Of a DNA stretch of 64,000 nt, positions 18,018 through 26,321 are shown piece by piece. The translations under genes were made by a program, and so were the position numbers. This DNA is from Nonlabens xiamenensis (GTDB lineage: Bacteria > Bacteroidota > Bacteroidia > Flavobacteriales > Flavobacteriaceae), in contig NZ_RMVE01000005.1 of assembly GCF_003865345.1 (NCBI RefSeq), positions 310,001 to 374,000 on the forward strand, read 5' to 3'. Below the pieces are notes generated by a model. That model was not told where the DNA came from. It saw nothing but the letters and a program-made list of their open reading frames with translations, and did no database searches. Within the stretch, counting starts at the first letter, position 1, and each line of letters opens with the position of its first letter.

Positions 18018-18515
18018 TTATTGTTCAAGTTTCCCTATGTTATCAACTTGAAAAAATTTGAAACTTTTTTCATCCCATTGCGCCATAACTACGACACTGG
18101 ATGATTCAATATATAAGCCATAACAAGAGTCAGGGTCTAAATTCTGGGCCTCAATTTTTGTTTGTCCGCTGTCACCGTATAAGTCTACCACCTTTCCAAA
18201 AGTGCCCATGGTATCCAAAATGTGAATTCCTTCCAGGGAAATTTCTTTCCTTTCAATCAATTTTGACATCGCTGGAATTAGTACTTCGTCAGGTACATTC
18301 TCAGGAAATAGTAAGTATTCTTTCGCGGAAGCATAATCTTCCTTTTCTAAGGCCGTGAATAAATCTGTCAAGGTCGATATCATCAACTCCTTTGTTGGTT
18401 GATTCTTTTTCAACTCATCATTTGATGTAGCATGATCATCTCCTGAGTGAATGGAATTGAAACCAAAAGAAGGGATTAGAAGTAAAAACAAAAATATTAT
18501 GCTTATTCTTTTCAT
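18018..18515 (-). CDS. small exported protein of unknown function
   Basis: This 165-residue protein has signal peptide MKRISIIFLFLLLIPSFGFNS, then an acidic, helix-rich region (TLTDLFTALEKEDYASAKEYLLFPE) and a beta-rich end (SSVVVMAQWDEKSFKFFQVDNIGKLE). The pattern resembles small NTF2-like periplasmic proteins, but I cannot name a family. It is monocistronic. Confidence 0.6.
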   Translation of the reverse strand: MKRISIIFLFLLLIPSFGFNSIHSGDDHATSNDELKKNQPTKELMISTLTDLFTALEKEDYASAKEYLLFPENVPDEVLIPAMSKLIERKEISLEGIHILDTMGTFGKVVDLYGDSGQTKIEAQNLDPDSCYGLYIESSSVVVMAQWDEKSFKFFQVDNIGKLEQ

Positions 18516-18774
18516 ATGGCTTAGTCTATTAAAATAAAGTATTTGATGATCGTTAGTTGCTTTGGCAATTACTAATGTAGTAAAAGAAAAATAACCATAG
18601 GAACATTTTCTGGATATTCACAGAATGAGCAATGAGTTATAGACAGCTTCAGTTGGCTTTTCTATTGATTTGCTGATCAATCAGAAAGAACAATATAAAA
18701 GGGATCAAATGTACAGCTAGATGTGTATTTAGATGATAATCATATAGGATATAAAAAGCGCAACCTATTTTACT

Positions 18775-18820
18775 AAATGTAAAGTTTGTTTGTCAAATAG
18801 ATTTATTTGTTTTACATTTG
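18775..18820 (+). promoter_or_regulatory. promoter with overlapping inverted-repeat operator
   Basis: TTTG (18789-18792), a 20-base spacer and TACATTTG (18813-18820) form a consensus-like promoter, with the ATG of the membrane-protein gene 22 bases on. AAATGTAAA (18775-18783) and TTTACATTT (18811-18819) form an inverted repeat, and the second arm covers the -7 box. Binding by the XRE regulator encoded in the same operon is a reasonable inference. Confidence 0.7.
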
Positions 18821-18842
18821 GTCAGATTTAAATTCGACTATT

Positions 18843-19304
18843 ATGAGAACAAACTATTTATTTCCCAATCAGTTCAAGAGAATAGGTTGGCTGATTTTAA
18901 TTCCATCAGCAATTTTCGGTTTGGTAACCATTATGTATGAGTATGAACCAAGCTTTTTAGATTTCAAGGTTCCTGCTATTATAATTGATGAACCCTTTTT
19001 TACAACGGACGAAAACAATATACTCAATGAAATTTTCGGAGTTTTAATTATTATCAGTTCCTTGATTGTCGCCTTTTCTAAAGAAAAAACAGAAGATGAG
19101 TATATCTCTAAAATAAGATTAGAGTCCTTGGTTTGGGCAGTTTACTGTAACTACGGAATTCTTTTATTTTCGTTTCTATTTATTTTTAATTTCTCCTTTC
19201 TGTGGGTTATGATATTCAATATGTTCACACTTTTATTGTTTTTTATCATCAGATTTAACTGGCAACTTTCCAAGTTTAAAAAATCAGCTAATTATGAAGA
19301 ATAG
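18843..19304 (+). CDS. four-helix membrane protein paired with XRE regulator
   Basis: The protein is about 153 residues with hydrophobic segments near residues 14-32, 60-77, 93-113 and 115-133. The start at 18843 (MRTNYLFPNQFKR) is chosen because an earlier in-frame ATG (18807) overlaps the promoter -7 box. The stop overlaps the start of the following XRE gene by 11 bases. Membrane protein plus small XRE regulator pairs are common in Firmicutes and Bacteroidota. The membrane partner may sense a signal or sequester the regulator, but that is inference. Confidence 0.72.
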   Translation: MRTNYLFPNQFKRIGWLILIPSAIFGLVTIMYEYEPSFLDFKVPAIIIDEPFFTTDENNILNEIFGVLIIISSLIVAFSKEKTEDEYISKIRLESLVWAVYCNYGILLFSFLFIFNFSFLWVMIFNMFTLLLFFIIRFNWQLSKFKKSANYEE

Positions 19305-19500
19305 TATTAAAGTTGAAAGAGCAAAAAAGAATATTACTCAAGCTGAATTAGCAAAATTGGCAAAAGTTAGTAGACAAACAATTAATGCCATGGAACTAGG
19401 GAAATATGTTCCGTCGACAGTTTTAGCTTTAAGATTAGCTCAAATTTTCGAAGTTGAAATGAGCGAAATATTTACTTTGGAAGATTCAGATTGGGATTAG
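19294..19500 (+). CDS. XRE-family transcriptional regulator (YozG-like)
   Basis: This 68-residue single-domain regulator has a full helix-turn-helix (KNITQAELAKLAKVSRQTIN, residues about 13-32) followed by MELGKYVPSTVLALRLAQIF and the characteristic end FEVEMSEIFTLED. It is translationally coupled to the membrane protein. The inverted repeat over the operon promoter suggests autoregulation. Confidence 0.9.
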   Translation: MKNSIKVERAKKNITQAELAKLAKVSRQTINAMELGKYVPSTVLALRLAQIFEVEMSEIFTLEDSDWD

Positions 19501-19972
19501 AACACATTTGCAGCCACCGCAGGACTCCGTAATTATGTTAATAACGCTGACTCATTCACCCAAACTAGTCTGATGATTATGCGTTTTTAAGGTCTTTTGA
19601 GCGCTTGTCATGGAATATGGTGCCCAGAGTAGCCTGCTAGTTCAATTAATGGCTTATGAACAACAGCTTTTGATAATGACTTCACTAAGAATGTTTTTGA
19701 CTTTAACATCAAATCCAGGTGTCACGATCATCATTCCAATATTTCCAACGTAATTATATCGTTCTCAACCTGTCTTCACTAGGAGGCGTTTTGCGTCATG
19801 GAAGCTACCAGCTGTTACCATCACTTCCTGACGCGGATATCAATTTTTAACAAGTGGATTAGACAGGCATGCGCCACAGCCTAACCAACTATTTGCTAAG
19901 ACCTGCATGATGCAACGAAATACATCTAGAAAGGCTTAGTTTTTACCACAGTTCTTTGTGGTGTGCAGTTGT
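19501..19972. other. decayed sequence with right end of an IS110-type remnant
   Basis: No gene is seen in this 470-bp stretch. Its last part (19941-19968, TTTTTACCACAGTTCTTTG then TGGTGTGC) matches the right ends of the IS110 remnants at 33,985, 35,140 and 40,780 followed by a cassette core. It probably marks the distal end of the cassette array. Confidence 0.55.
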
Positions 19973-20182
19973 TTATTTTTCTTTGACTTTGCATGTTTTG
20001 ATTCCGAACGGTGCATAAAGTGGACAAAAGCTAATGAAACTAGTGATAACGAAAACTCCTGCAAGCACCATTAAAATGATACCTAGTGTACCTGATATCG
20101 TTCCAGTGAAATAAAGAAAAGCAATTATAGCAGCGATTATAATTCTAATAATTTTGTCTGCTGAACCCATATTTGTTGTCAT
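19973..20182 (-). CDS. DUF2892 inner-membrane protein
   Basis: This 69-residue protein has two helices (residues about 10-28 and 32-50) and the DUF2892 pattern: N-terminal GSADKIIRIIIAAIIA, then GTLGIILMVLAGVFVITSFISFCPLYAPFGIKTC. Members often sit beside rhodanese or Crp/Fnr genes; here a Crp/Fnr regulator lies directly upstream. The two cysteines in the CPLY...TC loop are conserved in the family. Function is unknown. Confidence 0.85.
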   Translation of the reverse strand: MTTNMGSADKIIRIIIAAIIAFLYFTGTISGTLGIILMVLAGVFVITSFISFCPLYAPFGIKTCKVKEK

Positions 20183-20257
20183 AATTGGATATTTGAAATT
20201 ATTGAAAGATTACCTGTCAAAGGTAAATAGTTGTTCATAGCTATGCAGTGACTGTAG

Positions 20258-20884
20258 TCACCACTCGTCAATAATTCTTATTTCACCTGATACTTGTTCA
20301 ACTTTCCCATACGTTTCAAGCTTTTTTAAAACTCTGGTAACGACTTCACGAGCAGTTCCTAATTCATTCGCTAGTTGTGAATGACTCATATGAACAGCTT
20401 TGTTATGATTCAATTCAGTTTTCTTTTTCAAATGGTCGTATAGTCTTTTGTCCATTCTATCTAATAACAAGCTACTGATGGTATCTAACAGCTCCGAATA
20501 TCTCAAATTGAACTGATTATAAAAAAGTTCATTGAAGTCTGGGTATTCTTTCAACCAATTAGGTATCAAATGAACGGGTAACAACAGTACAGTTGAATCC
20601 TGTTCTGTTTTAGCAAATACTTTACTCGGTGTATTTTTTAAGGCCGCATAAAAAGACATTACGCAACTTTGTGCTGATTCGATATAGTAGAGTAGCAGTT
20701 CTTTTTCATCAAATCTTGAATATACTTTTATAAGGCCGCTAACAACAATCGGTAAAACTTTGACATACTGTTGCTCCCTTAAAATTTCAGTTCCTTTTGG
20801 GATTTCCTTGATGCTCGATTCTGAGCGTATTTTTTCGACCAAACCAGGTTGAAGAAAAGATAGTATTTTTTTGTCCAGTTCCAT
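20258..20884 (-). CDS. Crp/Fnr-family transcriptional regulator
   Basis: This 208-residue regulator has an N-terminal cyclic-nucleotide-binding-like beta barrel (residues about 15-130, IPKGTEILREQQYVKVLPIVVSG) and a C-terminal winged helix (MSHSQLANELGTAREVVTRVLKKLE, about 168-192). The N-terminal sensor lacks an Fnr cysteine cluster. It probably controls the adjacent DUF2892 gene 75 bp downstream, a pairing often seen in flavobacteria. It is the last recognisable gene unit of the cassette array, and the flanking sites are badly decayed. Confidence 0.88.
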   Translation of the reverse strand: MELDKKILSFLQPGLVEKIRSESSIKEIPKGTEILREQQYVKVLPIVVSGLIKVYSRFDEKELLLYYIESAQSCVMSFYAALKNTPSKVFAKTEQDSTVLLLPVHLIPNWLKEYPDFNELFYNQFNLRYSELLDTISSLLLDRMDKRLYDHLKKKTELNHNKAVHMSHSQLANELGTAREVVTRVLKKLETYGKVEQVSGEIRIIDEW

Positions 20885-20963
20885 TCTTGAATGATCTTAT
20901 TGTTTACATACGACGGTTCGTGCAGCAAGAGTAGCTTTCCCGCATGAAGGGTCATATAATAAA

Positions 20964-21100
20964 TTCTAACGGTCTCGCGTATGATATGTTGCGATTTAGT
21001 TTGCTCTAAGTTAGCAAGAAAGAGGATCCCGATTGAAGTTGTCCGATGATTTTGTCGAGGGAAAAATTAGTCAGCAATGAATTATATAGGTTGTAGTAAA
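20964..21100 (-). repeat. decayed attC-like cassette site
   Basis: The element begins TTCTAACGGTCTCGCG (20964-20979), similar to the left arm of the intact site at 39,477. It ends in GGTTGTAG (21089-21096) next to the stop of the following gene. The inner arms pair only weakly. Confidence 0.45.
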
Positions 21101-21107
21101 ATGTTTT

Positions 21108-21617
21108 TCATTCCGAAGTCCATTTCCAATTGTCTAATATTAGAGTTATAATCACATCATTCCACATCTCAAAATTAGTTAGTTTTGGTCTAATCGGGAT
21201 GATACTTGTTTTTAATAATTCGTCACGTCCTACGATGAACATTCGTGCATCATAAGTCATAATTTTGTTAAAAGGATTTTTTACGGTCAGCATCATCATC
21301 TCGCTTTTTCCATCTTTAACTTCTTGTTTAAAATCAATAGTTATTGTCTTTTCAGGAAATTCTAATTTTTCAACCGTTTTCATAGAAACGATACTGTCAT
21401 TGTCAATTTCTACTTCAATATTTATTTTCTCGGAAGGAAATATTTGAAGGATGTAATCTTTAACAAAATAGGGCGAATTTGGAATTTCTTGTTGATAGTA
21501 ATTCTCACTATCTACGGCCAATCTTAAAACAAAAGGTTCTCTATTCGGTTTTTCGTTTTGCGCAAATGTTATTCCGATAGATATCAGAAATATTAAAATG
21601 GTTATTTTATTTTTCAC
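21108..21617 (-). CDS. exported protein of unknown function
   Basis: This 169-residue protein has a signal peptide (MKNKITILIFLISIGITFAQ) and a beta-rich mature part (FVLRLAVDSENYYQQEIPNSPYF..., IDFKQEVKDGKSEMMML). No cysteines and no family are recognised. It is a single-gene unit between two decayed attC-like sites in the cassette array. No TAnnTTTG box lies in front of it. Confidence 0.65.
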   Translation of the reverse strand: MKNKITILIFLISIGITFAQNEKPNREPFVLRLAVDSENYYQQEIPNSPYFVKDYILQIFPSEKINIEVEIDNDSIVSMKTVEKLEFPEKTITIDFKQEVKDGKSEMMMLTVKNPFNKIMTYDARMFIVGRDELLKTSIIPIRPKLTNFEMWNDVIITLILDNWKWTSE

Positions 21618-21649
21618 AATGTTAGTCTGATGGTTTAGAATTGTCTAAT

Positions 21650-21780
21650 GTATGATTTTCTTGCGTGTTTGATCACTAAAGTTATCAAACAAAGCACAGA
21701 TAGAAAGTCCGCATCCCAATAGCTATAAGGATTTGTAAGTAAGCTAGAACTAGCAATTAATTTCTATAGTATAGGGCATA
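21650..21780 (-). repeat. decayed attC-like cassette site
   Basis: GATCACTAAAG, then GTCCGCATCCCAATAGCTAT, GTAAGTAAGCTAGAAC and AGCAATTAATTTCTATAG follow the same order as the intact site at 44,241-44,382 but with many substitutions. The palindrome core CCCGATAGCTATCGGG is degraded to CCCAATAGCTATAAGG. Confidence 0.55.
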
Positions 21781-21785
21781 GTTTT

Positions 21786-22445
21786 TTATTCGTAGTAGAA
21801 TTTAAATTTCTCAAAAGTTTCTTGCCCTGGAATATTAACTGTCATTAGATAATATCCATCTTCTTTTGATAAAATTTGATAAATAAATTTATCTCCTTTT
21901 ACACTAAAATTTGACCTTGTTTCATTGTCGCTTTCCACAAAGACTAACTCAAATTCTGTTTCGTTAATCCATTTATATGTCAGATTTGAAGATGTTTTAT
22001 TAGGAAATGAGTCCGTCCATTTTCCGTTTTCCATTTTTACTCTTGTTGTTTCGCCAGTAACTTCATAATAATAAAATTCTTTCTGATTTTTAAATTCCTT
22101 AATATGCTTTTTCGAAATTTCAGGTTTTGGCTTTTTCGTTAATCTCGTTACCGCTTCTTTTGGCTGCTCTAATCTGTCTAATAAATTTCGAAATTCTACA
22201 CAATTCCTTTGAAGTCTATAATAAACTTTTTGTCCAATTTTTTCGGTTTGTGATGGCTTAATCTTTCCTAAATATGGATAAAGTTGATTTTTGTATAATG
22301 CATTTATTTTCAGTGTATCATTTTTAATTTCCAAATTTTTCAGGTAATCACACATGACATAAGAAACAGAATCAATTTCTGTTATTGTTTGTGAAAATGT
22401 AATATGGGAAAGTCCCATTAATAATAAGATCAATATTTTTCTCAT
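21786..22445 (-). CDS. exported protein of unknown function
   Basis: The protein is about 219 residues from ATG 22445, where a signal peptide begins (MRKILILLLMGLSHITFSQ); twenty further in-frame residues upstream look non-coding. The mature part is helical at first (MCDYLKNLEIKNDTLKINALYKNQLYPYLG) and then beta-rich, ending FEKFKFYYE. No known domain is recognised. It is a single-gene unit of the cassette array. Confidence 0.65.
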   Translation of the reverse strand: MRKILILLLMGLSHITFSQTITEIDSVSYVMCDYLKNLEIKNDTLKINALYKNQLYPYLGKIKPSQTEKIGQKVYYRLQRNCVEFRNLLDRLEQPKEAVTRLTKKPKPEISKKHIKEFKNQKEFYYYEVTGETTRVKMENGKWTDSFPNKTSSNLTYKWINETEFELVFVESDNETRSNFSVKGDKFIYQILSKEDGYYLMTVNIPGQETFEKFKFYYE

Positions 22446-23063
22446 TTCGTTTATATTATGCTCAAGGCCTAGGTTATGGTTTAACTGCATGGAAAATACA
22501 CCCAAAATTTTGAAGCTACAACTGCAGCCAGTGCCTTACCCTGGTTTTCTAAATTACTGTTGTTACCATCTAGGGAATCGCATCCTTTTGGCAACAGCCA
22601 ACTCATGCAGCGCATCCTAGCCCTTGTTATCAGCTGTTAGGTCCACAACGATATTCATTACCTCCTTTCGAATGCTGATACATCTACGAAGGAGTATAGG
22701 ATGCTGCAGCTGTTTAAAAACTAGAGCTTTATTCGCTGCAAAGGTGGATTTGGTTGAATCGGCTTGTTTTATTCGCCTCGAGGTTCAACAATAACGCTGC
22801 TCAAATAAAACCAAAACCTGATACAAGAAAAACGTGGGTAACTCAACTTAGAATTAGATGACATCTTATAGCAAGTGGGCAGGTTTTCAACTCATAATCA
22901 TACAGATGCTGGTGAACCTTTACTGAGGTGTTTCGCGAATAGTATGCTGAGCGAATTGTAAAACATTGAAACACTAAAAATAAAACCTTTTGAGATCATT
23001 AAAATATAACCAGTAAATTTTTGAGCTCTAAAAGGGCTATTCATAGGGGACGTTATTGTCGCC
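22446..23063 (-). repeat. cassette boundary disrupted by an IS110-type remnant
   Basis: There is no gene here. 22911-23051 aligns with 31154-31292 (shared words GTGAACC, GAGGTGTTTC, GATGCTGAGCGA, GATTAAAATAT, AAGGGCT), that is, the right part of an IS110-type remnant. It is followed by the core GTTATTGTCGCC (23052-23063) just behind the peroxidase stop. The rest (22450-22900) is unrecognised decayed sequence. Confidence 0.55.
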
Positions 23064-23069
23064 AGTTCT

Positions 23070-24242
23070 TTATTCAAATGGGTCGCTCCATTTTTCCTCA
23101 GAACTTAAGCTCATATCTGTCAGCGTTTTTAGAAAGGCTACTAACGCTGCTTTTTCGGCAGCTGAGAAATTCAGTTGTACAGGATTTCCATTGTCATCTG
23201 TTAACGCTGGTGATAGAGTAGGGTGAGCTTGAATTCCACTATTGTAATGCTCCACGACTTCATCTAAAGTTGCAAATCTGCCATCGTGCATATAAGGTGC
23301 TGTGAGTTCAATGTTTCGCAAGGTTGTGGTTTTGAAGCGACTTTCAAAGATTGGGTTATTGAAAACTGCTCCTGCACCTTCGTCTGTTGTTGCTAGATCA
23401 AGGCCATTGTTTTGTGGGCCCGGATTTGCACTCACAAAAGCTTCTGTCGTATGGCATCCAAAACACGCTCCACCACCATTTGGGATGGTTTGAAAAAATA
23501 AATTTTTTCCTAAATTTTCTTCATTCGTGAAGTTTGGGAAATTAGCTCCAGGTGAAGCAGATAAAGCTCTTCCTTCATCGTATCTACTCGAATAACTGAC
23601 AATACTCCTTACGAATTGGGATAAAGCTCTTGAGATTCTATCACTGTTAATATCTTGTGACCCAAATGCGTTTTCAAATAATGCGGGATAAAAATCCTTC
23701 TCTTGTACTGCACTTACTACTTGTTCTAAAGTCATTCCCATTTCTACCGGGTCTTGAAAAGGTTGTAGAACTTGTTCTTCTAAAGTACTTGCTCTTTCGT
23801 CCCAAAAAAAACGACCTCGTTGATAAAACCTCGAATTTATCAAAGTCATTGAATGGCGTCCTGTAAGCCCACCATCAAAGCCAACACTCAAGATAGCTTC
23901 ATCTGAAAAACCTTTGTCCTGTTTATGGCAGGAAGCACAAGCTATAGTACCGTTGGCACTTAAACCTTTATCATAAAACAGTACTCGACCTAAAGTTGCA
24001 CCTTCATTGGTGATAGGATTGTCGCTTGGCGAATTGTCTAATCCATTAATAGATGTTGGTAAAGGTTGTCCAGGCACATCAGTAGTAAAATGACTTGGTA
24101 AGTTTAAATTAATGTAATCGAACGGCTCTTCTGTAAGATTAATAACATTATTTTCAATCGGACCATAGCTTTCATCATCGCTACAAGCAACTAATCCATA
24201 AAATAGAATAAAAGAAATAATGATAAAGGTTGGTTTAATCAT
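23070..24242 (-). CDS. di-haem cytochrome c peroxidase (CCP/MauG family) lipoprotein
   Basis: This 390-residue periplasmic enzyme would reduce hydrogen peroxide with electrons from cytochromes. It has a lipobox LVAC (Cys20) and two haem-binding motifs, CASCH (102-106) and CFGCH (260-264). The family segments GRVLFYDKGLSANGTIAC, GRHSMTLINSRFYQRGRFFWDERA, LRNIELTAPYMHDGRFATLDEVVEHYN and the C-terminal ALVAFLKTLTD are all present. Two haems and length are normal for a bacterial CCP. It forms its own unit in the cassette array, an unusually metabolic cargo there. No TAnnTTTG promoter is visible upstream. Confidence 0.93.
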   Translation of the reverse strand: MIKPTFIIISFILFYGLVACSDDESYGPIENNVINLTEEPFDYINLNLPSHFTTDVPGQPLPTSINGLDNSPSDNPITNEGATLGRVLFYDKGLSANGTIACASCHKQDKGFSDEAILSVGFDGGLTGRHSMTLINSRFYQRGRFFWDERASTLEEQVLQPFQDPVEMGMTLEQVVSAVQEKDFYPALFENAFGSQDINSDRISRALSQFVRSIVSYSSRYDEGRALSASPGANFPNFTNEENLGKNLFFQTIPNGGGACFGCHTTEAFVSANPGPQNNGLDLATTDEGAGAVFNNPIFESRFKTTTLRNIELTAPYMHDGRFATLDEVVEHYNSGIQAHPTLSPALTDDNGNPVQLNFSAAEKAALVAFLKTLTDMSLSSEEKWSDPFE

Positions 24243-24357
24243 AATTAATTAGGTTGAATTTCAATTTTAGACTTAGCGTATTGTTATAGGTTTAATTTGG
24301 GATGAATTATCTACAATCGTTTAGTTTAAAATGCGTTTTAATTTTTTTTACCTACTG

Positions 24358-24765
24358 TTATTCAGATTTTTTTATCGTTTCAATTTTCTTCTTTACCCTT
24401 GACAACCATTTTGCTCTAACTGGATTACTAATAAGTTGCGCCTCAACATAGGCTTGTGCATTATCAAGCTCAATTAACGGAAATACTTCTTCTTCCGAAT
24501 CAATTAAAAGGGGTAACAATTCTATCCATATATCTGTTCTATTCACCTCATGACCGACCTCTTTAATTTTCATTAGTTCACTTGATGTTAACCTTACTTC
24601 TGGATTTGCATCAACACACCAGTCGCTTATAAACTCTAGGGCTAAACTATATTCTCCCACCTGAACATATTGCATTGAATCTTCTATCAATGGCAGTTTA
24701 GGTTTCAATACTTGACAAAGATTTTGAAACAGTAATTCCATTTTTCGATGTTCATTCAATATCAT
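24358..24765 (-). CDS. small cytosolic protein of unknown function
   Basis: This 135-residue soluble, helical, acidic protein (LCQVLKPKLPLIEDSMQYVQVGEYSLALEFISDW..., then PEVRLTSSELMKIKEVGHEV) resembles small immunity-type or ankyrin-neighbour proteins of Bacteroidota, but I cannot assign a family. The boundary to the peroxidase (24243-24357) carries only weak core-like words (CTACAATCG near 24306, TACTGTTATTC near 24352). Confidence 0.65.
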   Translation of the reverse strand: MILNEHRKMELLFQNLCQVLKPKLPLIEDSMQYVQVGEYSLALEFISDWCVDANPEVRLTSSELMKIKEVGHEVNRTDIWIELLPLLIDSEEEVFPLIELDNAQAYVEAQLISNPVRAKWLSRVKKKIETIKKSE

Positions 24766-24791
24766 TGCTCATTAATTTTGTCCAATCGTTC

Positions 24792-24838
24792 AGCTAAAAA
24801 GCGTTGGCGTCCCCAAGGGCAGCTATGATTTTTTGGCT
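24792..24838 (-). repeat. short attC-like hairpin (weak)
   Basis: Arms 24792-24813 (AGCTAAAAAGCG...) and 24817-24838 (GGGCAGCT...GGCT) fold imperfectly on the plus strand with several G-T pairs. The stop of the 24823-25626 gene lies inside the second arm. It is the least certain of the intact-looking sites. Confidence 0.4.
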
Positions 24839-25626
24839 CTTGTAGTGCTTTCTTCTTCTTTTGTTTTGTAATCCTCTGGATTGACTTCTATCTTTTCAAA
24901 TTCTCCAGAGTCGATTAATATTTGATCTATTTTTTTAATGTCAGTCTGATTTTGTTTTCCAAGAATGAAAATCATATCCCAAATGTCTTTGGTAATTGTC
25001 GTTTTACCATTTGAAGACTTCAGATGAAGCCAAACCTCTTCATTCATCCAAACATCAGGTAGACCATTATATGAAAATCCGTTCCTAGATAACAAGTCAA
25101 GTAATTTTTCAATGAATCTGTCCGCATCTCCGATTTTGACAAATTCAATGAGTTGTTCACTTGAGTTATAAGCAGGTCTTAATTTGTAGCTATAATTCAG
25201 CCTTTTTCGATTACCCTTCTTGTCAAGAAGCTCAAGTTTAAAATCGTTTGCTAAACATTCAAAAGTTTCATCTTTGAAGAAGAAGATATAGTGTCTTTTT
25301 CCTTCTAGTTCTTTGTTTACTATTGTTACTGGTTCTGGGAAATTTCTGTTCAGTCCACTTTTAATTTCGTAGAATTCTCCCCAAGGCAATTCTTTTGGAT
25401 TTGTCCGATATTGGCCGGTATAGTATCCTTCATCATTGCAATGATTGAGTGAATACATTGAACAGTTTTGAAATGTAATCTTGGCTTTATCTCCTTCTTC
25501 AAAATGATCAAATAGTAAGTGATTGACAAATATTTCAATGGTCAGGTTATCTTCATCAATTTCTAACTGAACGTCTGGTGATACAGGGTCAGCATTCCAA
25601 TCACTTGTAATTTTAAAATAGTCCAT
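24823..25626 (-). CDS. protein of unknown function with lysine/glutamate tail
   Basis: This is a 267-residue soluble protein. The first two thirds are beta-rich (MDYFKITSDWNADPVSPDVQLEI, KAKITFQNCSMYSLNHCNDEGYY, HYIFFFKDETFECLANDFKLELLDKKG). The last third is helical and ends in a charged tail (KTKEEESTTRAKKS). No motif that would give a reaction is seen. It is a single cassette unit. Confidence 0.65.
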   Translation of the reverse strand: MDYFKITSDWNADPVSPDVQLEIDEDNLTIEIFVNHLLFDHFEEGDKAKITFQNCSMYSLNHCNDEGYYTGQYRTNPKELPWGEFYEIKSGLNRNFPEPVTIVNKELEGKRHYIFFFKDETFECLANDFKLELLDKKGNRKRLNYSYKLRPAYNSSEQLIEFVKIGDADRFIEKLLDLLSRNGFSYNGLPDVWMNEEVWLHLKSSNGKTTITKDIWDMIFILGKQNQTDIKKIDQILIDSGEFEKIEVNPEDYKTKEEESTTRAKKS

Positions 25627-25837
25627 CCTCCTTTTAGATTACTTTTTGATTTTAAATATGTCAGATAACCATTTCAATTTCGAGATTCTTTTAGTGAAGC
25701 ACAAGGTCTCCGGCTATGAGTAGTTACGTGGTTTGGCACTTATCCACCTCCGCCGCGGAACACACCAAATTGAAAATCCGCGTCGCGATAGCTATCGGGA
25801 TTCGTAAGTAGGTGAGAACGGCGCCATTACTTAACGC

Positions 25838-26303
25838 ATCTATGTAAAAACTGCTTGTCTAGCATCTTTAGGATATACTAAAATCAAAAGATATTAAATT
25901 CGAACAAACTGCTATTGCTAAGTTATTTATTGGTATTGACATACACAAGCGAGGTTGGAAGGTTCATTGTGCTACTGATTGATCAGGAGGTAAGTCTTTT
26001 TCAATGCCTCCAGACCCGTAGCAACTTTGTTCTTATGTAGCGAAGCACTATTTAGGTTATAAGGTCACCGCGGCTTATGAGGCTGGTTGCTGTGGATATT
26101 GCGCTCATCGTTGTTTTAAGGGTTATGGATGGGAGTCATTGGTTGTTAACCCCTCAGATATTTTTAGGAAGGGTTATAATTGTTGACAGAAACATAAAGA
26201 AAGTTTTGCCAACATTTAAACACCTCAAAAACAATAGTATGAGTTGATTAAAAATTAAAACAGTAAAGTTAAAGAATTGGACTAGGGCTTTTGATAGGAG
26301 CCA
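25838..26303 (+). mobile_element. IS110-family remnant A, internally deleted
   Basis: About 465 bp between the two halves of an attC-like site. It contains the 5' third of a DEDD transposase gene and then jumps to a right end (GGGCTTTTGATAGGAGCC). A complete IS110 element is usually well over 1 kb, so most of the transposase is missing. Confidence 0.7.
25893..26186 (+). pseudogene. IS110-family transposase N-terminal fragment A
   Basis: The frame reads LFIGIDIHKRGWKVHCATD, the first catalytic-Asp region of DEDD transposases, then two internal stops and AYEAGCCGYCAHRCFKGYGW...VVNPSD. It lacks a normal ATG and ends after about 97 codons. Dead. Confidence 0.85.
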
Positions 26304-26321
26304 TTGTTGTGCTTAGTATTA

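Larger units (their letters stand above)
25699..26312 (-). repeat. attC-like site interrupted by an IS110 remnant
   Basis: The left part starts with core GCACAAG (25699-25705) and GGCTATGAGTAGTTACG, then a degenerate copy of the GATAGCTATCGGGATTC palindrome segment and GGCGCCATTACTTAACGC. After the IS remnant the right core GTTGTGC (26306-26312) lies 9 bases behind the stop of the serine hydrolase. Confidence 0.65.
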
